Assembly (NCBI GenBank): GCA_030431355.1
Contig: JAUIJG010000067.1
Coordinates: 1 to 16,462 of the forward strand
Origin: a bacterium
Lineage (GTDB): Bacteria; Cyanobacteriota; Vampirovibrionia; Obscuribacterales; Obscuribacteraceae
Direction: 5' to 3'
DNA length: 16,462 nt
Each line of letters begins with the position of its first letter. Position 1 is the stretch's first letter. The translations under genes and the position numbers were made by a program. A model generated the notes under the pieces. The model had not been told where the DNA came from and did not search any database. It saw nothing but the letters and a program-made list of their open reading frames with translations. Shown here one piece after another: positions 8,315 through 13,173 of the stretch.

Positions 8315-9859
8315 CTATTTGCTCATGCTGATTGAATCGGTGGCCTGGCTATTGAGGCTAAGCCTGCGATTGGCATATTTGGCGTATCTTCTTGCCAGAC
8401 TGGACCTTGCCACAGTTTGCGCCTGGGGAGAAGTGCTCTTCGATCCGATCTGACCGGAGAAGAAATTACACCAGTCATGAAGGGTGTTCTCCTCAAGCCT
8501 CTGCATAATCGCGTCGGCGCGGCTCGACCGCTCGCTATGAGAAAGGCTGAGACTTTCATGGATGGCATCGGCCAGACTATCACTGGATTCCGGACTAGCT
8601 TCCACAGCCCATTCGCCGATTTCATGCCAGGCTCCAGCTCCCGGAGAGAGTGCAAGAGCACCAGGATTCTCAGCCTGACAGGCAATAAACTCTTTAGCAG
8701 TTAGATTCAGTCCATCTCTTACAGGATTGACAAGCATTGCTTTGGCGTTTCGATAACAGCCGGCCAACATCTTGGTGTTCATCGGAGTATCTATCCAGTG
8801 AATAGGTTGCCAGTTGCCATCACCCCATCGCTCGTTGACCGAGTCGGCCAGGTTACGAGACCTATCCCAGTAAGTCTCAAACGCGCCGAGACCGGAACGG
8901 GTCTTGCCGCAAATCTGAACGAACTTCACCTCTCCACGATGCTGGGGATACTTCTCAAGGAAGTGATCTATGGCAGCCATGCGCTGATACACCCCTTTGG
9001 TGTAATCAGCCCGATCAACAGAAAGAATATAACTGTCGCTGGCGAGACCCATATCATGCAGCTTATGGTCGATGAGCCTGGAGCTTTCGCGATTCTCTTT
9101 CCAGTAATCGAGATCAAGACCGAGGGGGGCGACCACAACCCGAGTTAGCTTGAAGGAGTAGGAATTGTATACGATGGCGCGAACCCGTCCTCTGTGGATC
9201 TCCTTGCTGGCTTCATCGGCATTAGAGCCGGAATTCGACACTGTCCTGAGCGGATTGACACGCTCCCTGCGGAATGTGGAACTGGAAAAGCCCGGGAAAT
9301 ACTTGTTGACGAAGGCTACGAAATTATCCGCGTATTCGCGGGTATGGAATCCGACCGAATCACAATTCAGTAAGCCTGAAGCAATCTCCATGATCGGCTC
9401 AACAAATTGAGGTTCTACATTTTTAGGCCAGGGAATATGCCAGAAGATTTGTTTTGGACCACCAAAATTCTTTGAGGTCAAAGCGAGTTGATAATCCTGT
9501 ATGAAACAGGAGCTATCCACCCGACGCCGATTTTCTTCTATGACTCTGGCAAACTGTGAGTTGAACTGGCAGTATCTCTCTCTATCGTACTGTCTATATG
9601 TGGCATGTTCCGGCAAATCATGCATAATCGGCCAGATAAAGTCGTTGCAATAGCGATAGTGATCCTTTACCAGTTCAGGATTGAGGAAGCTCTCGGCGAA
9701 ACTTTTGCCATTCGCCTGGCTTCTTTTTATGGAGTCAGTTTTGGAACAAACAAAGTACCAGTTTTCGGCTTTATCACCCACCAGACGCCACAGTGTCGAT
9801 AGAGCGGTGGATACACCTCCGGCCATTCCCGGACCACGATACGATGCTATGCTGACCAT
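8315..9859 (-). CDS. otsA: GT20 family trehalose-6-phosphate synthase-like glycosyltransferase
   Basis: This 514-residue GT-B enzyme would transfer glucose from a nucleotide sugar to glucose-6-phosphate, making trehalose-6-phosphate in the cytosol. Family landmarks in order: SYRGPGMAGGVSTAL (6-20, donor loop), NDFIWPIMH (72-80), YCQFNSQFA (96-104), IQDYQL (120-125), FWHIPWP (139-145), VGFHTREYADNF (169-180), PLGLDLDYW (245-253), SVDRADYTKGV (280-290, with the phosphate-contacting Arg and Lys) and NPVRDGLNLTAKEF (378-391, with the catalytic-site Asp and Glu). The common HDYHL motif reads QDYQL and LSEFAGA reads LSPGAGA, so this is a divergent subfamily; a related GT20 such as glucosylglycerol-phosphate synthase is possible. 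A basic Ser-rich tail (about 470-514) has no obvious domain. ATG 9859 follows AGGTGA by about 12 bases and begins directly at the first beta strand. A phosphatase gene of the matching pathway lies upstream on the same strand. The symbol is by family only. Confidence 0.88.
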   Translation of the reverse strand: MVSIASYRGPGMAGGVSTALSTLWRLVGDKAENWYFVCSKTDSIKRSQANGKSFAESFLNPELVKDHYRYCNDFIWPIMHDLPEHATYRQYDRERYCQFNSQFARVIEENRRRVDSSCFIQDYQLALTSKNFGGPKQIFWHIPWPKNVEPQFVEPIMEIASGLLNCDSVGFHTREYADNFVAFVNKYFPGFSSSTFRRERVNPLRTVSNSGSNADEASKEIHRGRVRAIVYNSYSFKLTRVVVAPLGLDLDYWKENRESSRLIDHKLHDMGLASDSYILSVDRADYTKGVYQRMAAIDHFLEKYPQHRGEVKFVQICGKTRSGLGAFETYWDRSRNLADSVNERWGDGNWQPIHWIDTPMNTKMLAGCYRNAKAMLVNPVRDGLNLTAKEFIACQAENPGALALSPGAGAWHEIGEWAVEASPESSDSLADAIHESLSLSHSERSSRADAIMQRLEENTLHDWCNFFSGQIGSKSTSPQAQTVARSSLARRYAKYANRRLSLNSQATDSISMSK

Positions 9860-10287
9860 ATATGCTTTTTCACCTATATTAGGGATTTAAGAAGCTGATC
9901 GAGGTTTGAAAGCATAGCCCGGCACCCATCTTTGTAATCCGGATAGATTCGGGATCTCTTACACAAATGGAGAGTACTGATTCTGTTTTGTCTATGCGTT
10001 TCGCCCTAGCGAACAACTTTGTAGTTTCACTTAGCGCAATCTTCTCTAACTGAGGCGGATCCGGAGAAGAATTGTTTAAGTTCCACCTGACCTGTGTAGG
10101 TCCTTTATCTGTCGACCGCCTGCCTACACAATCAAGATGATCCGCCTGGAATACCGTTGCGTGGGTTGGTCGACTGTTCCATTAAAAACCGTCCTGGGGC
10201 GAATTACCAGTTTATTAAACCTTTTTTCGGCTGCCAAGGGGCTGTGATATTGGCGAAAACCTTCACCTGGCAAGGAATAAGGAAGTA
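9860..10287. other. 428-bp non-coding gap between the otsB-like and otsA-like genes
   Basis: No convincing reading frame, tRNA, rRNA, tmRNA or RNase P RNA signature was found on either strand. The gap holds the nested inverted repeats listed separately (10053-10174), a small TTCGC-CCTA-GCGAA hairpin at 10000-10013, and the Shine-Dalgarno AGGTGA of the otsA-like gene. It is long for two same-pathway genes on one strand, so the otsA-like gene may have its own promoter or a structured leader; I could not pick a confident -35/-10 pair. Confidence 0.6.
10053..10174. other. nested inverted repeats with a possible pseudoknot (candidate structured RNA)
   Basis: AGGCGGATC (10053-10061) is perfectly complementary to GATCCGCCT (10139-10147). 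Inside it, TGTGTAGG (10093-10100) pairs with CCTACACA (10123-10130) around a 22-base loop. That loop contains GTCGACC (10111-10117), which complements GGTCGAC (10168-10174) outside the outer stem, giving a pseudoknot-like arrangement. The same pairings would form in RNA of either strand. A 9-bp or 8-bp match alone is not rare in a gap this size; the nesting is what suggests function. No known riboswitch consensus was recognised. Confidence 0.35.
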
Positions 10288-11079
10288 TTAGCTGCGATTC
10301 AAAATTTGAGACAAAAGTTCTTCAACTTGCGCGGGCCTTTCAAATTTATACTTGGCAACGGTTGAAACCGGCTCATTTCCAACCCGGACGCTAATTCCAC
10401 CCCTCTCATTAGCACGCTCCATGGCCGGTTCATCGGAATCGGTGTCACCACAGAAAAGAGTCATACAACTACTATCCATATCAACTCCACACTTTTTCGA
10501 GATTAAGTCCAGACCATCTCCTTTGGTCCAATTTATATCAGGAAAGAATTCAAAACTGGTGGGAAAGCTCTCAAGACGAACAGTCTCAACACCTTCTGCA
10601 ATAAGATGGATCTTGCGGCGAAACTCATCAATGTTTTCAGGCTCCACCTTATGCCAGTGAATGCAGAGGGAGAGCCTGTGATCTTCCAGAATTCCACCAA
10701 AATTCTTCGATGTAAGAGGAACAAGTTTGTCCCGAATCTGCTCCAGCTCCTCAATAGACTTTCTGGCCCGCTTCTCCACAAATTCTGAGCCGTCGGGCAA
10801 TCTCAGTTCCAGTCCGTAGTTTCCCGCAAGGATGACCCGGTCGTCCTCCTGGAAGTCTCGCTCCAGTGCTTTTATCGCCCTGGCCGAGAGTATCGCTATC
10901 TGAACCCCCGGAAGCTTGACCAACCTTTTTATAATGGTCTTTAGAGACTCAGCCATAATGGCTAGATCCGGATGGTCGGCATAGGGCACAATGGTTCCAT
11001 CCCGATCGAACACCATCAACTTTCTGGGACTTGATGCCAGTTTTTGGGCAATATATTCAATATCTTCTGCTAGATTCAG
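10288..11079 (-). CDS. otsB: HAD-superfamily trehalose-6-phosphate phosphatase-like protein, probable CTG start
   Basis: This HAD phosphatase would dephosphorylate trehalose-6-phosphate (or the product of the adjacent GT20 enzyme). With the start I favour it has 263 residues, close to the usual OtsB length. Motif I is FDRDGT (Asp25 nucleophile, Asp27), motif II region SAR (65-67), a cap segment GGILEDHRLSLCIHWHKVE, then FEFFPDINWTKGDGL with the Lys-Gly pair (about 186-187), and motif IV GDTDSDE (211-217). Standard starts occur only at TTG 11019 and ATG 11016, which leave two or three residues before the nucleophile strand and have no Shine-Dalgarno. The frame stays open upstream to a stop at 11124; CTG 11079 sits six bases after a perfect AGAAGGAGG and adds a normal N-terminal helix (NLAEDIEYIAQKLASSPRK). 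Transcribed toward the otsA-like gene. Cytosolic. Confidence 0.88.
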   Translation of the reverse strand: MNLAEDIEYIAQKLASSPRKLMVFDRDGTIVPYADHPDLAIMAESLKTIIKRLVKLPGVQIAILSARAIKALERDFQEDDRVILAGNYGLELRLPDGSEFVEKRARKSIEELEQIRDKLVPLTSKNFGGILEDHRLSLCIHWHKVEPENIDEFRRKIHLIAEGVETVRLESFPTSFEFFPDINWTKGDGLDLISKKCGVDMDSSCMTLFCGDTDSDEPAMERANERGGISVRVGNEPVSTVAKYKFERPAQVEELLSQILNRS

Positions 11080-11085
11080 ATCAGG

Positions 11086-11094
11086 CCTCCTTCT
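11086..11094 (-). promoter_or_regulatory. strong Shine-Dalgarno AGAAGGAGG that decides the otsB-like start
   Basis: On the minus strand AGAAGGAGG is followed by six bases (CCTGAT) and CTG at 11079-11077, in frame with the phosphatase. It is the best ribosome-binding site seen in the window and has no ATG, GTG or TTG in frame at usable distance, hence the CTG-start inference. Confidence 0.6.
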
Positions 11095-11138
11095 GCGGGC
11101 AGAGGAATGTAGCGGGTTTGTTTAAAATAACAAAACTG

Positions 11139-11166
11139 TTCAAGAAATGTTCCGGTTCCATATGAT
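11139..11166 (+). promoter_or_regulatory. possible sigma-70-type promoter for the repeat protein/matrixin pair
   Basis: TTCAAG (11139-11144) and TATGAT (11161-11166) are separated by 16 bases, about 60 bp before the GTG start at 11225. The -10 is good and the -35 poor. A short inverted repeat, TTTGTT-TAAAAT-AACAAA (11117-11134), lies just upstream in this divergent region. Function is inferred from position. Confidence 0.3.
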
Positions 11167-11224
11167 AACCTGAACTCTTTACATTCATCCCCGGCAGTCT
11201 TGGGGCTCGTGTTCCGGAGAATCG

Positions 11225-12118
11225 GTGTTCCGACAGGTGTTTTCAATGTTCAAAGGTTCCATCTCGCCAATCTTAAGCTGCGGACTTCTTCTCTGCTTCA
11301 TTATGGTATCCGAATTCAATCAGCCTGCAGAAGCCAAATGGTTTATTTTCGGAAAAGATGAGAAGTCGGAAACTAAGCAAGTAGCCGCCGCAAGTGCTCC
11401 GGTGAAAGTGCAGCATGATAAAAAAACCACTCATATTCAGACAGGAAAGGTGGAAGCAGTAACGAGCGTCCAGGACGGAGATAGAGATTACGTACCGGAT
11501 ATGCTCGGCAACACATTGACCATGCCGATGAATGTTTTGCAGCCCTTAAAAGGAACTCAGAAAGGTCTAGAGAGCCTGCAAAAGCCAATCAAAGACCTGA
11601 AGGAACCGCTCAGCCGTCTGGAGCCTCCGCTGAAAGCGCTGGACAAAAGTATCGACAATTTAAAAGCGCCGATTAAAGAATTGGAGACCCCTCTATCCAC
11701 CCTGACTAAAACCACCGGAGATCTAAACCAGCCCATAAAGTCCGTAGGTTCAAGCATCTCCGAACTAAAACAACCTTTAAGCCAACTCAAATCGCCTATA
11801 AGCGAGCTGAAAAAACCCCTTGCCGATTTAGGTCAACCGGTTAAGTCTTTAAACGCTCCCATACGCGATTTATCTAAGCCGATAGGGGAATTGAACCAGC
11901 CTCTGGTGGAAGTAGCCGGGGCCCTAAACTCTGTTCGCGATGAACTTTTTGAACTAAAGCATGAAATCCAGGGCATCGAAAGTACTGTTGAAAGAATCAT
12001 CTTCTATGTGCTGTTGATGGTATCAATTCTGTGCGTTACCGTGCTCTTCATCTTTTACGGACTGGTGCGGTTCTTAAATTCGAGGAATCTACTGACTTTC
12101 GACAAGTTTAAGAAGTGA
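11225..12118 (+). CDS. exported membrane-anchored protein with 7-residue Leu/Pro repeats
   Basis: This 297-residue protein is of unrecognised function. It has an N-terminal signal peptide (hydrophobic 13-28, AEA cleavage near 37), a short polar linker, then from residue 104 to 257 an uninterrupted 7-residue repeat of the form L-x-x-P-(I/L)-x-x. Position 4 is proline in 14 of 18 consecutive units (107-226); the last four units lose proline and read as ordinary coiled-coil heptads. A single transmembrane helix follows (about 258-280), then a basic tail (RFLNSRNLLTFDKFKK) that should be cytoplasmic, so the repeats face outside. Hydrophobic spacing (4-3) is that of a coiled coil with proline at one flanking position, yet regular proline should disfavour a continuous alpha helix. 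GTG 11225 has GGAG five bases upstream; ATG 11246 is an alternative. Its stop overlaps the matrixin start, implying translational coupling. Confidence 0.85.
   Translation: MFRQVFSMFKGSISPILSCGLLLCFIMVSEFNQPAEAKWFIFGKDEKSETKQVAAASAPVKVQHDKKTTHIQTGKVEAVTSVQDGDRDYVPDMLGNTLTMPMNVLQPLKGTQKGLESLQKPIKDLKEPLSRLEPPLKALDKSIDNLKAPIKELETPLSTLTKTTGDLNQPIKSVGSSISELKQPLSQLKSPISELKKPLADLGQPVKSLNAPIRDLSKPIGELNQPLVEVAGALNSVRDELFELKHEIQGIESTVERIIFYVLLMVSILCVTVLFIFYGLVRFLNSRNLLTFDKFKK
11534..11995 (+). repeat. 22 tandem 21-bp protein-level heptad units (L-x-x-P-I/L-x-x)
   Basis: The codons for residues 104-257 of the membrane-anchored protein form 22 consecutive 21-base units in constant register. Conservation is at the amino-acid level (Leu 1, Pro 4, Ile/Leu 5); codons differ between units, so this is an old, selected repeat and not a recent DNA duplication. 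Confidence 0.85.
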
Positions 12119-13167
12119 GACAGAAAGACCACATGGGACATAAGTTCAAAAGCAAGAGTTATATCCTGATCTGCTCCTCTCTTCTTTTTTTCTCATGGTC
12201 ATTGGCAACAGCATCATCAGCAGTCACCAGGGATGATGCCAAAAGGTATCAAAAACTTTCGGCATTGGGACTATCCCAGTACCGGGGTAAGGACTATCCT
12301 GCTGCCCAAAAATCCTTTGCCGGGGCTGCATCTTTGCTGCCAGGAGATCCCTCGGTGCACTACTATCTTGGCATGTCGGCTTTTCATAACAATGATTTCG
12401 TTCTCTCCCGGGAAGAGTTGAGCAAAGTGGTGGTGATGTCTTCACCGGCTTCACGCTTCTACAAAAACGCAATAAAGTGCTTCTCCGACTACAAGAATAA
12501 ATTCGAAAGGGTGAGACCCTACTCTTGCGCCGAAGGAGAAGGCAAATATTTTAGATGGTCCCAGAGAGCGATGCCTCTAAAGATTTTCATTTCCCACGGT
12601 CTGAAACTGCCCAGGGGCTACCGGGGAAAAGAGCTGTCCGGCGACAAGTTAAATGCTCTATCTCGATGGTTGGCGGATAAATCATATGTGGCAAAAATCA
12701 GACGAGACAGTCATTATGATGACAGCTTCTGGAATGCCGCCCGCTCGGGTGTAGCCGAATGGAGCTTTGCCAGAGCCGATAAGCTCATCGATTTCGATCT
12801 TACCGGAGACATAAAAGAAGCCGATATTTTGATTTTCTGGTGCTCCAAACTGGAAGACGGCAATAGTGCCACCACGGTCTTACCCACCAAAGCCGGAGAA
12901 CGCGCCATCATTCAGATAGCAGTTGATTGGGTGCTGGCAAAACAAGCTCATCATAGAGCGGACCTGGTCAGACATATCACCGCCCATGAACTTGGTCATG
13001 CCCTGGGCTTGAAGAACAGCGGCTTCAATAGGGATATCATGTTCCCTGTGGAGAAAGTATCCGGTCACAAAACCGGCTTTAATCCCGGGGGCTCAAACAA
13101 AGTCTCCCACAACGATGCCACTACTCTGAAAGCGCTCTACAGCCTGCCGGATATGAACACAAAGTAG
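12115..13167 (+). CDS. secreted TPR plus matrixin-like zinc metalloprotease
   Basis: This 350-residue exported protein has a signal peptide (MGHKFKSKSYILICSSLLFF core, cleavage near ATASSA), a TPR-like helical segment (about 40-108: AKRYQKLSALGLSQYRGKDYP, then DPSVHYYLGMSAFHNND) and a C-terminal matrixin-type catalytic domain (about 145-345). That domain shows WSQRAMPLKIFIS, GVAEWSFA...LIDFDLT, ADILIFW, the zinc motif HELGHALGLKN (291-301), the Met-turn DIMFP (Met309) and the closing SHNDATTLKALY. The third ligand of the usual HExxHxxGxxH is Asn301, so zinc binding or activity may be altered; Asp occurs at this position in some metzincins. The GTG start at 12115 overlaps the preceding stop (GTGA); ATG 12133 also gives a good signal peptide. 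The role is unknown; the coupled membrane-anchored repeat protein is a likely partner or substrate. It ends six bases from the convergent next gene. Confidence 0.9.
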   Translation: MRQKDHMGHKFKSKSYILICSSLLFFSWSLATASSAVTRDDAKRYQKLSALGLSQYRGKDYPAAQKSFAGAASLLPGDPSVHYYLGMSAFHNNDFVLSREELSKVVVMSSPASRFYKNAIKCFSDYKNKFERVRPYSCAEGEGKYFRWSQRAMPLKIFISHGLKLPRGYRGKELSGDKLNALSRWLADKSYVAKIRRDSHYDDSFWNAARSGVAEWSFARADKLIDFDLTGDIKEADILIFWCSKLEDGNSATTVLPTKAGERAIIQIAVDWVLAKQAHHRADLVRHITAHELGHALGLKNSGFNRDIMFPVEKVSGHKTGFNPGGSNKVSHNDATTLKALYSLPDMNTK

Positions 13168-13173
13168 AAAGAC

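Noticed and set aside
10209..10227. GTTTATTAAAC followed by a T run as a terminator on the plus strand
   Set aside because: The stem is short and AT-only, and no plus-strand gene lies upstream to be terminated.
9860..10287. RNase P RNA, tmRNA or a known riboswitch in the long gap
   Set aside because: The size would suit RNase P RNA or tmRNA, but none of the conserved sequence blocks was found on either strand.
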